The notes beneath the pieces are model-generated. The model was given only the letters and a program-made list of their open reading frames with translations, did not search any database and was not told where the DNA came from. 64,000 bases of DNA from NCBI GenBank assembly GCA_002427755.1, contig DIYO01000009.1:809296-873295 (forward strand). The letters are read 5' to 3'. How positions within the stretch are numbered: position 1 is the first letter of the stretch; each line of letters starts with the position of its first letter. The translations under genes were made by a program, and so were the position numbers. Below, piece after piece: positions 16,040-25,275 of the stretch. Origin of the DNA: Roseivirga sp. UBA6052. Its GTDB lineage: Bacteria > Bacteroidota > Bacteroidia > Cytophagales > Cyclobacteriaceae.

Positions 16040-18097
16040 ATGAGAAATTTACTTCTACTCCTCTCTGTCATTTTTATCACCTCTTGTGGGTCTAAAAGTT
16101 ATCGTGTTGACATGCGAGACCCTGATAAAGCGGTTGTTGCTACGCTTTATTCAAACGAAGAAGGAGAGATGTCCTATATGGTTACTTATAAAGGAGAAAC
16201 AGTGATTGAAGAGTCCACAATGGGTTTCCATCTGAGAGATCAGGAATTCTTAGGTAAAGACATGAAGTTGCTCTCTTTCGATAGCTTGTTAACTAATGAG
16301 CATTGGGAACAACTTTGGGGTGAGGACCATACGATTAAAGATTATAATAGAGCTTACTCTTTTAGGTTTGAAGATGGTCAAGGTCGAAAGCTTAATGTTC
16401 ATTTCAAGCTGTTCAAAGATGGATTAGGCTTTCGATATGAGTTTCCCGAACAGCCAGGTTTTGAAGAGATCATTATAGATGATGAATTCACAGAATTCAC
16501 CATGACAGGAGACCATATGGCTTGGTGGATTCCGGCAGATTATGATAGTTACGAGTATCTATATAATACCACGAAAATTTCGGGAATTGACTCTTCAATC
16601 GTTCAAGGGAAAGAACTTTTGGCTTCGGTAACCATTCAAGAAAAGCATGCCGCAAGTACGCCCCTAACCATGAAAACCGAATCAGGTCTTCATATCAGTA
16701 TTCATGAAGCAAACTTGACGAATTTCTCTAGCATGACCTTGCGCGTTGAGGACGATAAAAGAACGCTCACAAGTTCACTTGTTCCTTCAGATATTCATGG
16801 ATGGAAGGCCAAAGTACAGGCACCCTTCAAAACCCCTTGGAGAACGATTCAGATTGGTGAAACAGCAGGCGACCTGTTAGAATCAAAACTTATCTTAAAT
16901 CTTAATGAGCCGAACAAACTAGGAGAACCCGAGTGGATCGAACCTCAAAAATATGTTGGTATTTGGTGGGAAATGCATTTGCAAATGTCGAGTTGGGATC
17001 TGGCAGCAGGCAAGCATGGCGCAACAACTAAGAATGCAAAGAAATACATTGATTTTGCCGCTAAACATGGTTTCAAAGGCGTATTGATTGAAGGTTGGAA
17101 TACCGGATGGGAGAAGTGGATTGGCTTCCCTGATAGAGAAGGGGTATTTGATTTCGTCACACCCTATCCTGACTTTGACATCGATGAGGTAAATAGATAC
17201 GCTGACTCCAAAGGTGTAGATATCATCATGCATCATGAAACTTCGGCTGCTCCTAGAACTTATGAGCAGCAACTCGATACAGCCTATGCCTTAATGCAGA
17301 AGTACGGAATGCATGGCGTAAAAACAGGCTATGTGGGTCCCATTATTCCTGAAGGAGAATATCACCATGGCCAATGGATGGTAAACCATTATAGAAAAGT
17401 ATTAAAAAAAGCAGCTGATTCTGAGGTAATGGTCTTTGCTCATGAACCCATTAAGGCTACTGGTCTGAGAAGGACTTATCCGAATATGATGGCCAGAGAA
17501 GGATTGCGAGGTTCCGAATTTAATGCTTGGGGTGGAGGAAACCCTCCTGAACATTTAACCATTGTTCCGTTTACCCGAATGTTGGCCGGCCCAATTGACT
17601 ATACTCCGGGTATTTTTAAAATGGACTTGAGCAAGTATATGGATAGAGTTGTTCCCACTACCTTAGCTTATCAATTGGCAGAATATGTGGTGGTTTACAG
17701 TCCTGTACAAATGGCATCTGATCTTCCAGAGCATTACAATGAGAAGCTGGATGCTTTTCAGTTTATCAAAGACGTTCCAGTTGACTGGGAAAAATCTGTA
17801 GTAGTAGATGCGGAAATTGGTGACTATACGGTGATTGCCAGGTTGGAAAGATTAGGGAATGATTGGTACTTAGGAGGCGTTGCCGATGAAAATGGAAAGC
17901 AACTTACTTTTAAGCTAGACTTTCTTCAAGCAGGAGTTACGTATGAAGCAGAAATCTATAGAGATGCGGATGATGCACACTATTTAGACAATGCTGAAGC
18001 TTATGTAATTGAGAAGCTCAACGTTAATAGTGAAAGCGAAATGAGTATCAATATGGCTCCAGGTGGAGGTGTAGCTATAAGGTTTAGAGCTTTGTAG
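16040..18097 (+). CDS. GH97 inverting alpha-glucosidase (SusB-type) lipoprotein
   Basis: Glycoside hydrolase family 97, 685 aa. The signal ends in a lipobox (FITSCGS), so it is probably a lipoprotein. The order is an N-terminal beta-supersandwich (~25-300), a TIM barrel (~310-570) and a C-terminal beta domain. Glu400 (MHHETS), Glu469 (AHEP) and Glu493 (GSEF) have the same spacing (69 and 24) as Glu439, Glu508 and Glu532 of Bacteroides SusB. KTGYVG occupies the place where retaining GH97 enzymes have KVDF with the nucleophile Asp. This points to the inverting, calcium-dependent alpha-glucosidase group. No SusC/SusD pair is adjacent, so it is outside a polysaccharide locus. Confidence 0.95.
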   Translation: MRNLLLLLSVIFITSCGSKSYRVDMRDPDKAVVATLYSNEEGEMSYMVTYKGETVIEESTMGFHLRDQEFLGKDMKLLSFDSLLTNEHWEQLWGEDHTIKDYNRAYSFRFEDGQGRKLNVHFKLFKDGLGFRYEFPEQPGFEEIIIDDEFTEFTMTGDHMAWWIPADYDSYEYLYNTTKISGIDSSIVQGKELLASVTIQEKHAASTPLTMKTESGLHISIHEANLTNFSSMTLRVEDDKRTLTSSLVPSDIHGWKAKVQAPFKTPWRTIQIGETAGDLLESKLILNLNEPNKLGEPEWIEPQKYVGIWWEMHLQMSSWDLAAGKHGATTKNAKKYIDFAAKHGFKGVLIEGWNTGWEKWIGFPDREGVFDFVTPYPDFDIDEVNRYADSKGVDIIMHHETSAAPRTYEQQLDTAYALMQKYGMHGVKTGYVGPIIPEGEYHHGQWMVNHYRKVLKKAADSEVMVFAHEPIKATGLRRTYPNMMAREGLRGSEFNAWGGGNPPEHLTIVPFTRMLAGPIDYTPGIFKMDLSKYMDRVVPTTLAYQLAEYVVVYSPVQMASDLPEHYNEKLDAFQFIKDVPVDWEKSVVVDAEIGDYTVIARLERLGNDWYLGGVADENGKQLTFKLDFLQAGVTYEAEIYRDADDAHYLDNAEAYVIEKLNVNSESEMSINMAPGGGVAIRFRAL

Positions 18098-19262
18098 CTA
18101 AACCTCTATTCCACAAGAAAACATATCGAATACCAAGCATGGCCATAATCGGGAGGAGGGCAGTATTATAGACTTGAAGTCTGAATACCCACACGAAGGA
18201 CATGGCGAGTAACAGTATAAATAGAAACCTTACATAAGAACGAACCCATTTCGGTGGGTTTTTCTTTACCACATAAAAAGCTATCACCAAGTTGGGTGCA
18301 AATGCCCACAATACATTCAAGTTATTTACGGTAGTGCTATGATAGGTTGCAAACCATAACAGGGCAATCACCAAACCTAATAAGCCGGTAACGAACATTA
18401 TAGTAAAGTCCATAAACCGAGCACGCTTCTTTTGGCTATAATCCCTAAATGTAAAAATGACAATTGCTACCGCTAGAATGGTAAAAATGATGGTTGGTGA
18501 AAGCACTTCTATACGTTGCTCGTAGTAGTTGTTGTCATAGATTACGCTAGTTTCTTTTATGGCAGGTACCGTATTGCCATTCGTTTTGATGGTTGCATTG
18601 TCAAAACCGGCAAATACATAGTCTGGCAAATACATTCTAATTTCATTTGTGGCTTCTTGGTCAAGTATGGTGCCTAGCGCAAAGTCAATACCCATATCAA
18701 TCCAAGGGTGATTGAAAGCATTTTCATCTACTAAATCCCTAATGGTTGCATATTCCGTGATGTGTGAATCTGAAAATATGAGATCATCTGCTAAAGCATC
18801 TTTTACGATGTCCCGAATTTTGGTGGCACAATTATCAAAGAAAGGGTCGTATCTATAGAACTGGTTTTGAGGGAGGTGATTAGTCTCAAGCGCATCGAAT
18901 ATGGCCTGCTTTTGTTCTTGCGTTAAGTTCAGTACCTGCTCTTTAATCCAGCGCCTTTCATTTATGTAATTCGCTTCGAATCGATCATAGTCGTATGCCG
19001 AGAGTTTATAACTGGCTATTCCTCTGGAAAACTTCCAATAGAATCCACCTTCGCTAAAATCGTAGGTGCCGTAGTTATATGCACGATCCATATTTAATGC
19101 CGGGTCTTTCACTCTAAAGGCATTATGACCAAAGCAATCGTATAAGTAGGCACCAGGACCAACGGTTATTATGCTGATTTCAGCATCATTAGATAACGTA
19201 GGGAATTGGGCATGGCTTAAAAATGGAAACGCCAAAAAAAGAATTAGTGCAAGTCTCTTCAC
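18084..19262 (-). CDS. DUF4105 (Lnb N-terminal-like) membrane protein
   Basis: The start is taken at GTG 19262, which gives a clean signal peptide (VKRLALILFLAFPFLSHAQ). A TTG nine codons earlier was not chosen because it lies within a -7 promoter element. The protein has ~392 aa. The extracytoplasmic N-terminal half carries the DUF4105 pattern (VGPGAYLYDCFGHNAFRVKDP, NYGTYDF, and YRYDPFFDNCATKIRD), with a His and a Cys that resemble an NlpC/P60-like active site. The second half has about five membrane segments. The function is unknown. It overlaps the GH97 gene tail-to-tail by 14 bases. Confidence 0.85.
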   Translation of the reverse strand: MKRLALILFLAFPFLSHAQFPTLSNDAEISIITVGPGAYLYDCFGHNAFRVKDPALNMDRAYNYGTYDFSEGGFYWKFSRGIASYKLSAYDYDRFEANYINERRWIKEQVLNLTQEQKQAIFDALETNHLPQNQFYRYDPFFDNCATKIRDIVKDALADDLIFSDSHITEYATIRDLVDENAFNHPWIDMGIDFALGTILDQEATNEIRMYLPDYVFAGFDNATIKTNGNTVPAIKETSVIYDNNYYEQRIEVLSPTIIFTILAVAIVIFTFRDYSQKKRARFMDFTIMFVTGLLGLVIALLWFATYHSTTVNNLNVLWAFAPNLVIAFYVVKKNPPKWVRSYVRFLFILLLAMSFVWVFRLQVYNTALLPIMAMLGIRYVFLWNRGLATKL

Positions 19263-19286
19263 ATTCAAAACTAGTTGAATTTTAGT

Positions 19287-19294
19287 CAAAAGTA
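19287..19294 (-). promoter_or_regulatory. Bacteroidota -7 element for the DUF4105 gene
   Basis: TACTTTTG on the minus strand matches TAnnTTTG exactly. Expected transcription start is near 19281, giving a ~20-base leader before the GTG at 19262. I did not see a TTTG at the ideal -33 spacing. It overlaps the alternative TTG start, which argues against that start. Confidence 0.5.
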
Positions 19295-19338
19295 AGCATC
19301 AATTTTGATGCCGTAATCGGCCAACCTAAATTGGAAAT

Positions 19339-20361
19339 GTGAATGCTAAATACAGGGATGGTATCAATTATGTTTCTAAGCTCTCGTTCGCTAGGGTTTG
19401 GAATATGCTACTCCTTGTCTTTAGTTATTGGCTTTCTAAGATTGCGAAAAAGGCCTACCACATGGGCGCTCCCACCAGTATATCTCTAGAGCCAACAACG
19501 TCCTGCAACCTGAGGTGCCCAGAATGCCCTAGTGGTTTGAGAAGTTTTTCTAGACCAACGGGTATGCTCACCGATGAGACCTACAAAGCAGTCATTGATC
19601 AGCTTGGGAAAAGGCTCACTTATTTAATCTTCTATTTTCAGGGTGAACCCTATCTAAACCCTAAGTTTCTAGATCAGGTAACTTATGCCGCCAATAAGAA
19701 AATTTATACGGCTACTTCTACTAATGCACATTACTTGACCGATGAAATAGCCAAAAGAACCGTGGAATCGGGCTTAGATCGATTGATCATTTCAATTGAT
19801 GGTACCACTCAGGAAACATACGAGCAGTACCGAATAGGAGGGAGCTTAGATAAGGTTATCGAAGGAACAAAAAATATGGTCAAATGGAAGAAGGCCCTCA
19901 AATCAAAGACGCCTCACATCATGTTTCAATATTTGGTAGTAAGACCAAATGAGCATCAGTTAGATGAGGCTAAGGCTTTGGGAAAGGAGCTAGGTGTAGA
20001 CGAGGTAGCTTTTAAAACTGCACAAATTTATGACTATGAAGAAGGTTCTGATTTGATTCCTACACTTGAGCAATATGCTCGCTATAAACAAAGAACAGAT
20101 GGTAAGTGGGAGATCAAGAACAAGTTGCTCAACCATTGTTGGAAGATGTGGCATTCATGTGTAATTACTTGGGACGGCAAAGTTGTGCCCTGCTGTTTTG
20201 ATAAAGACGCCCATTACCAATTGGGTTCTATGGAGGCATTAGACTTCAACCAAGTATGGAAGGGAGAGGCTTATCAAAACTTTAGGCAAAGCTTGATTCG
20301 TTCTAGATCTGAAATTGAAATGTGCAAGAATTGTTCTGAAGGCACTAAGGTTTGGGCTTAA
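19339..20361 (+). CDS. Radical SAM/SPASM domain protein
   Basis: Radical SAM enzyme of 340 aa. The [4Fe-4S] motif CNLRCPEC supplies Cys56, Cys60 and Cys63. FYFQGEPYLNP is the GGE-like motif contacting SAM, and IISIDGTTQETYEQYR is typical of the SPASM subgroup. The C-terminal auxiliary cluster domain has CWKMWHSCVITWDGKVVPCC and CKNC. The enzymes modify peptides or act on small molecules. No substrate peptide gene is visible nearby. A hydrophobic stretch at ~20-35 hints at membrane association. It shares its last 4 bases with the convergent thioredoxin-like gene. Confidence 0.93.
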   Translation: MNAKYRDGINYVSKLSFARVWNMLLLVFSYWLSKIAKKAYHMGAPTSISLEPTTSCNLRCPECPSGLRSFSRPTGMLTDETYKAVIDQLGKRLTYLIFYFQGEPYLNPKFLDQVTYAANKKIYTATSTNAHYLTDEIAKRTVESGLDRLIISIDGTTQETYEQYRIGGSLDKVIEGTKNMVKWKKALKSKTPHIMFQYLVVRPNEHQLDEAKALGKELGVDEVAFKTAQIYDYEEGSDLIPTLEQYARYKQRTDGKWEIKNKLLNHCWKMWHSCVITWDGKVVPCCFDKDAHYQLGSMEALDFNQVWKGEAYQNFRQSLIRSRSEIEMCKNCSEGTKVWA

Positions 20362-21977
20362 TCTAGTTCAATTTCTATCATTTGTTTGGCTTCGTCTGTA
20401 ACTTCAATTTCCAGTGTTTTGAAATGGCGTTTGAAATCACCCTTTGTAACATAAGATACTTCAACGAAATAGGACCCTTTCTCAATGTTAACCCCTCGAG
20501 ACATACCGGAATTACCAACAAAGGATTTGTACATCGGTAGCATTCTAGTTGGACTGAACTCTGCTCTTATCGTTGCTGAAACTAAATTGTCTGTATTCTT
20601 TAATTTGAATAGCACATTACCTTTTTCGATTCTGTCTTGAAGTACTTCATTTTCTAGCCCGATGGCTCTCGCTATATTCCCAATGGCGAGATGACCTCTT
20701 AGCTTATACTCCTTAACAGTTACTCGATTTTCCTTGTCTAAAAGAAAACCCCTTGGAATCCCTGTAATATTGTAGTCTTCTTTAACAGTACCCAAATCTT
20801 TCACTAGGTAGTTTCTCCAATTGATGCCCCTTCCATCTATGAACTTTTCTACTCGCTCCTTTTTATCATCGGCAATGGAGATTACCTCTATTTCTTCTTC
20901 AAAGAATTCATGTATGTCGAAAACCGTAGGTAATTCTTCTATACAAGGAGCACACCAAGTGGCCCAGAAGTCAATGAACTTGAATTTTTCTCCGTTGAAA
21001 TTGAGCGGTTTATTTTCCAAATCAACGCCACTTATCTCAGGCGCATAGGCGTTGATTTGAGTCCCAAAAACCTTCTGACTTAAAGGAATTTGCTTCAGGA
21101 TTAATTCATTCCTATCAACTCCAACAATCATGTATTGGTGTTGACTAGTCTTGAACACATCGCGACTGTTCAAGCTCTCATAATCTGTGCCCATGGCATA
21201 GAATTCTTCATCAAGCTTTTGTTTTTCATTAGAGATAAAAACATCTAAATACTCATCGTCAAGGTTTACACTATTCGGGCTACCACTTCGAGCATAGAAG
21301 AATAAGTTTTGCCCATCTAGATTTAATTCGGCTTGATAGTGTTCACGTACACCTACTGTGATATAATCACCCAATCTGATATCAAAGTAAACTGAGTCTT
21401 GTGAAACTTTACCGTTTTCAATCTTATCGACCATCGCGGAAAGTACCCTCGTTCTTTTCCATGGCTCATTTCTAGTCACTTCATATACTTCATGGCTTTC
21501 TAAAACATTGTTGTTGTTCTTATCTACGAATATTGTGAAATCATCTCCCTTCTCAAGTATAGCCATAGACACTTCGGTATCGACTAGTCTATTTACTAAA
21601 CCAATTTCTTTCCCATCTTCAATCGGCTTTAGCTCTTCATAAAGGTTAATTAGTTCTTTGTTGGCTAAACCATTGTAAACTTTGCACCATACGTTTTGTA
21701 GGAAATTGGTTTGCAATGAACCTACTGTGAAGATGTAGTCTTCATACCCCTCCACATTTAAGTCTGCTGACTCATATACTCCATAGAATCGGTCTGATTT
21801 ATTGGTAGTTGCCTTGCTTAAAAAAACACTGCCTACTCCAAATGGGCCATTGCCTTTCGTTCTTTCAAGGGGAATTCTAATGTATTGGTCTCTTAAAGAG
21901 GTTTCTAGATTTAGTGACTGCGCCACTGTAAATAGGGGCATCAGAATCACTATTAAGGCAAATATGGTAGTGCGCAT
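20358..21977 (-). CDS. Secreted TlpA-like thioredoxin-fold protein
   Basis: Protein of 539 aa with a signal peptide (LMPLFTVAQS). Residues ~25-310 are an unrecognised beta-rich region that includes an EF-hand-like loop DKNNNNVLESHE, usually a calcium site. Then comes a thioredoxin domain of TlpA/ResA type, FWATWCAPC with Cys342 and Cys345 and a cis-Pro region TGIPRGFLLDK. A C-terminal beta domain (~460-539) ends the protein. Likely periplasmic and thiol-active in disulfide reduction or delivery. The N-terminal role is unknown. The start region has a near-consensus -7 element (TATATTCG). Confidence 0.85.
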   Translation of the reverse strand: MRTTIFALIVILMPLFTVAQSLNLETSLRDQYIRIPLERTKGNGPFGVGSVFLSKATTNKSDRFYGVYESADLNVEGYEDYIFTVGSLQTNFLQNVWCKVYNGLANKELINLYEELKPIEDGKEIGLVNRLVDTEVSMAILEKGDDFTIFVDKNNNNVLESHEVYEVTRNEPWKRTRVLSAMVDKIENGKVSQDSVYFDIRLGDYITVGVREHYQAELNLDGQNLFFYARSGSPNSVNLDDEYLDVFISNEKQKLDEEFYAMGTDYESLNSRDVFKTSQHQYMIVGVDRNELILKQIPLSQKVFGTQINAYAPEISGVDLENKPLNFNGEKFKFIDFWATWCAPCIEELPTVFDIHEFFEEEIEVISIADDKKERVEKFIDGRGINWRNYLVKDLGTVKEDYNITGIPRGFLLDKENRVTVKEYKLRGHLAIGNIARAIGLENEVLQDRIEKGNVLFKLKNTDNLVSATIRAEFSPTRMLPMYKSFVGNSGMSRGVNIEKGSYFVEVSYVTKGDFKRHFKTLEIEVTDEAKQMIEIELD

Positions 21978-22023
21978 TTATTCGACTTTCATCGAATATA
22001 ACTAATTAGTTAGTTTATAAAAA

Positions 22024-22185
22024 TTATTGCTTGAAATGTGCAGGTAGCTCAACCTTTTTATCCGTACCGCAGGCGTTACATCCAGCAGAAGCGCAACCAC
22101 TTTTGGCTTGGTATTGCTTATAGATTCTTCGGCCCATAAAGATGGCGGCTGATAAGAATAAAAGACCTACAATTATCTCCTGCAT
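22024..22185 (-). CDS. FeoB-associated Cys-rich membrane protein (53 aa)
   Basis: Small ORF of 53 codons: MQEIIVGLLFLSAAIFMGRR gives one membrane segment. A Cys-rich tail follows (SGCASAGCNACG), then a short polar end. This is the layout of the FeoB-associated small membrane proteins, thought to help ferrous iron uptake. No feoA or feoB lies in the window, so the label rests on resemblance. It lies between inositol monophosphatase and the thioredoxin-like gene, all on the minus strand. Confidence 0.8.
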   Translation of the reverse strand: MQEIIVGLLFLSAAIFMGRRIYKQYQAKSGCASAGCNACGTDKKVELPAHFKQ

Positions 22186-22219
22186 GTTCGTTTAACGGGT
22201 TACTGGAAGGTAAAGTTCG

Positions 22220-23014
22220 TTATTGATTTTCTTTTAGCCAATACTTTTGAATAGTAGTCAGCATTTGGGACTGTGTGGCATTCCCTGCAATCAGTTCCCT
22301 TCCAAACAAAAAGTCACTACCTCCTTTAAAGTCGGTTACCTTACCACCAGCTTCACTTACCAATAAGGCTCCTGCCGCGACATCCCAAGCATTAAGGTTG
22401 TATTCGAAGAATCCTTCAAACCGCCCGCAGGCAGTGTAGGCTAAATCTACTGCAGCACTGCCCATTCTCCTTAAACCATGAGTGGTTTGCATAAACTCAT
22501 TGATAATACTGAGGTATTGCTGCATTTGCTCAAAGTTGTAATAGGGAAAGCCTGTAGCCAAAAGTGCCTTATCTAAACTTTTGATTGGAGAGACCTTAAT
22601 AGGCATATGGTTTAGGAAGGCACCGCCACCTTTTATGGCATGAAAACACTCGTCTTTATTTACTTCATATACTACTCCTAAGGCTAATTCATTTCTTTTT
22701 AGTAGTGCTATTGAAATCGCATAGATAGGTAAACCATGTGTAAAATTGGTTGTGCCATCGAGTGGATCGATAATCCAATTATAGGTATCCGATTTTTGGG
22801 TAGATGTACCTTCTTCAGCAATAAATCCAGACCCCGGTAGGATCTCTGAAAGCCCTGCTACCAAACGCTTTTCTGCCTCTTTATCTACGTAAGAAACGAG
22901 ATCGTTTTTGCCCTTATACTCAATCTTAGAATGATCGAATTTAAGTGCTTCTTGGCGGATAAACTCTCCGGTCTCTTTTACCAATACGATTACATCTTGT
23001 AGCAGCTGCTGCAT
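22220..23014 (-). CDS. Inositol monophosphatase family protein
   Basis: The ATG at 23014 is chosen (264 aa); a TTG eight codons upstream lies inside a TATATTTG promoter-like sequence. The FIG-superfamily metal sites are complete: EEGT, DPLDGTTNF and WDVAAGALLVSEAGG. Function is the Mg-dependent, Li-sensitive hydrolysis of inositol-1-phosphate or related sugar phosphates, and some members act as CysQ-like nucleotide phosphatases. The exact substrate is not readable. It is divergent from the PLP enzyme gene. Confidence 0.92.
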   Translation of the reverse strand: MQQLLQDVIVLVKETGEFIRQEALKFDHSKIEYKGKNDLVSYVDKEAEKRLVAGLSEILPGSGFIAEEGTSTQKSDTYNWIIDPLDGTTNFTHGLPIYAISIALLKRNELALGVVYEVNKDECFHAIKGGGAFLNHMPIKVSPIKSLDKALLATGFPYYNFEQMQQYLSIINEFMQTTHGLRRMGSAAVDLAYTACGRFEGFFEYNLNAWDVAAGALLVSEAGGKVTDFKGGSDFLFGRELIAGNATQSQMLTTIQKYWLKENQ

Positions 23015-23103
23015 GGGCTTAATAATTAGGCATTGCAAATATAGAACATCTGTTTCCGCCTCCTTTTAATTATTCATTAACTTCCTCACTAGAATTGAAT
23101 TTC

Positions 23104-24372
23104 ATGGAAAGACGCGCCCTTCTTAAATATTCTTTATCAGGTCTCTTGGCAGCACCAGCTTTGTCTTCAATAATAAGGGACAACTTAGGTGCTAGGTCTG
23201 AGGAGACTTCGGATTTTTTAAGTTCAACCGATAACGATGAAAGCTATTGGGAACTGGTTAAAAAGGAGTTCGATTTTGCTCCGGGTTTAGTCTATTTCAA
23301 CAATGCTTCTTTAGGGCCTTGCCCTAAACTGGTGGTAGATGCCACCAATCATTATCGAGCAATGCTAGATGGTTTTCCTTCTAAGTATATGTGGGGTGCC
23401 TGGCAAGAAGATAAAGAGAAGACAAGAGCGAAAGTAGCCGAGATGTTCTCATGCGATAAAGAGGAGATTGCCCTTACACACAATACAACTGAAGGGATGA
23501 ACATGATTGCCGCTTCTATGGATCTAAAAGCAGGCGATGAGGTAATCTTGGGTAATCATGAACACACTAGTGGCACGGCTTGCTGGCAATATTGGCAAGA
23601 AGAGCGCCATGGTGTTAAGCTAGTAAGACCGGAGCTTCCTATACTTCCGGAATCTGAAGAGGAGATTCTAGAAATCTATAAGAATGTCATCACACCAAGA
23701 ACAAAGGTCATTTCTATTGTACATGGTACCAATACCAATGGCATGATACTACCTATCAAAAAGATATCTGAGATGGCACATAAGCAAGGCATTCTTGTGG
23801 CTGTTGATGGTGCGCAAACCGCTGGTACCTTCAAAATTGACCTAAACGATTTGGGCTGTGATTTTTATGTAGCGAGTGCCCATAAGTTTATGTTCGCTCC
23901 TAAAGGAACGGCCGTTTTCTATGCTAGAAAAGACTCTCAGAAATACCTAAGGGCACTAGTTGTGGCTAAGGGTTGGAAAGACAAGTCTATCAGAAGACTC
24001 GAAAACTATAATACCAGAAATCTGCCTGAACTTCTCGGTCAAGGTATGGCGGTTGATTATTACAACCTTATTGGCGCAGATAAAAGAGAGTCTCGAATGA
24101 GAGACCTAAAAGCTTATTTCCGTGGTGCACTAGATGGAGACGAGCGATTTGCTTTCAAAACGCCTGCGCATGATGAGCTTTCTTGTGCTATTCAGAATGT
24201 AGAGGTTGTAGGTAAAAAGGTAGGTACCGTTAAGCAGCAGCTCTTCAACGATTTTGGTATTGATTGTAGACCGATGAGTAGCCATGGCTTAAATGGGCTA
24301 AGGATATCCCTATCTGTTTTCACCACTAAGAAAGATGTAGATTATTTGGTGGATGCGCTGAAGAAGGTTTAA
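23104..24372 (+). CDS. Tat-exported class V aminotransferase-fold PLP enzyme
   Basis: The ATG at 23104 gives 422 aa; a TTG three codons upstream was rejected. The N-terminus MERRALLKYSLSGLLAAPAL looks like a twin-arginine signal (RRALLK). The body is the class V fold seen in isopenicillin N epimerase and cysteine desulfurase: THNTTEGMN binds the phosphate, VAVDGAQTAGT holds the cofactor Asp and Gln, and ASAHKFMFAPKG contains the Schiff-base Lys. Export folded with cofactor would explain the Tat signal. Relatives include isopenicillin N epimerase-like and cysteine lyase-like enzymes; the reaction is unknown. Confidence 0.9.
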   Translation: MERRALLKYSLSGLLAAPALSSIIRDNLGARSEETSDFLSSTDNDESYWELVKKEFDFAPGLVYFNNASLGPCPKLVVDATNHYRAMLDGFPSKYMWGAWQEDKEKTRAKVAEMFSCDKEEIALTHNTTEGMNMIAASMDLKAGDEVILGNHEHTSGTACWQYWQEERHGVKLVRPELPILPESEEEILEIYKNVITPRTKVISIVHGTNTNGMILPIKKISEMAHKQGILVAVDGAQTAGTFKIDLNDLGCDFYVASAHKFMFAPKGTAVFYARKDSQKYLRALVVAKGWKDKSIRRLENYNTRNLPELLGQGMAVDYYNLIGADKRESRMRDLKAYFRGALDGDERFAFKTPAHDELSCAIQNVEVVGKKVGTVKQQLFNDFGIDCRPMSSHGLNGLRISLSVFTTKKDVDYLVDALKKV

Positions 24373-25043
24373 CCCCTCCCTTCAACCACAATCACAAACT
24401 CACCTTTAACGCCTTTCTGGTTAAAGTGGTCAATGCACTCTGAAAGGCTGCCTCTTACAGTTTCTTCAAACATTTTGGTGAGCTCACGAGAAACAGATGC
24501 TCGTCTGTCTCCCAAGAATTCCTTGAGTTGCTCAAGGCATTTAACCAATCGATGAGGAGATTCATAAAGAATAATGGTTCGCTCTTCTTCAGCCAATTTT
24601 TTAAGTCTTGTCTGACGCCCTTTTTTATGTGGTAAGAAGCCTTCGAAAATGAATTTATCAGAAGGTAGTCCGGAGTTTACTAGGGCAGGCACAAAGGCAG
24701 TGGCCCCTGGTAAACAGTTTACTTCTAATGCTGATGCTATCGCTTCTCTAACCAATAGAAAACCCGGATCAGAAATCGAAGGTGTACCGGCATCAGAGAT
24801 TAAGGCAAAGGTTTCTCCAGCCTGCATTCTTTCTACCAATTTTTCGACCGTTTGGTGTTCATTAAAAATATGGTAGCTCTGAAGTGGTTTATTGATCTCG
24901 TGGTGCTTTAAAAGCTTACCAGAAGTTCTGGTGTCTTCCGCTAATATCACATCTACCTCCCTTAGAATGCGTAGTGCTCTAAGCGTAATATCCTCCATGT
25001 TGCCAATTGGAGTAGGTACTAGGTAAAGTGAAGTGTTTTCCAT
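24369..25043 (-). CDS. rsmI: 16S rRNA (cytidine(1402)-2'-O)-methyltransferase
   Basis: Complete 224-aa RsmI. The SAM-binding tetrapyrrole-methylase-like fold is shown by YLVPTPIGNMEDITLRAL at the start, AEDTRTSGKLLKH, ISDAGTPSISDPGF and CLPGATAFVPALVNSGLP. The C-terminal catalytic half includes YESPHRL. It 2'-O-methylates C1402 in the decoding centre of 16S rRNA. The start overlaps the stop of the pterin dehydratase gene by one base, placing it last in a four-gene operon (DUF493, methyltransferase, pterin dehydratase, rsmI). Confidence 0.96.
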   Translation of the reverse strand: MENTSLYLVPTPIGNMEDITLRALRILREVDVILAEDTRTSGKLLKHHEINKPLQSYHIFNEHQTVEKLVERMQAGETFALISDAGTPSISDPGFLLVREAIASALEVNCLPGATAFVPALVNSGLPSDKFIFEGFLPHKKGRQTRLKKLAEEERTIILYESPHRLVKCLEQLKEFLGDRRASVSRELTKMFEETVRGSLSECIDHFNQKGVKGEFVIVVEGRG

Positions 25044-25273
25044 TAAAGCAGCTGATCTATAGCAGCCGCTAATTTACGGTCTTTCTCGGTAATCGTATTA
25101 CCCGCATCGTGTGTGGTTAATTCAATATTTACACGATTGTAGACGTTTGACCAATTTGGATGATGGTCCATTTTTTCAGCAATAATGGCTGCTTTACACA
25201 TAAAGCCCCAGGCTTCTACAAAGTCCTTGAATTCGAATGTGCGCGTTAATTTATTGTCTTTTTCCTCCCACAT
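25043..25273 (-). CDS. 4a-hydroxytetrahydrobiopterin dehydratase (PCD/DCoH)
   Basis: Protein of 76 aa with the pterin-4a-carbinolamine dehydratase core: EKMDHHPNWSNVYNRV with active-site His37 and His38, and the later LTTHDAGN with His55. Length is at the short end of the family, missing part of the usual N-terminal strand. It recycles the hydroxylated pterin cofactor of aromatic amino-acid hydroxylases; relatives also have moonlighting roles. No hydroxylase gene is in the window. Operon position between the methyltransferase and rsmI. Confidence 0.93.
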   Translation of the reverse strand: MWEEKDNKLTRTFEFKDFVEAWGFMCKAAIIAEKMDHHPNWSNVYNRVNIELTTHDAGNTITEKDRKLAAAIDQLL

Positions 25274-25275
25274 GG

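Noticed and set aside
23026..23049. Seven-codon ORF (MFYICNA) after a strong AGGAGG, just upstream of the inositol monophosphatase gene on the minus strand
   Set aside because: Could be a leader peptide, but it contains a TATATTTG promoter-like motif and is too short to support without conservation.
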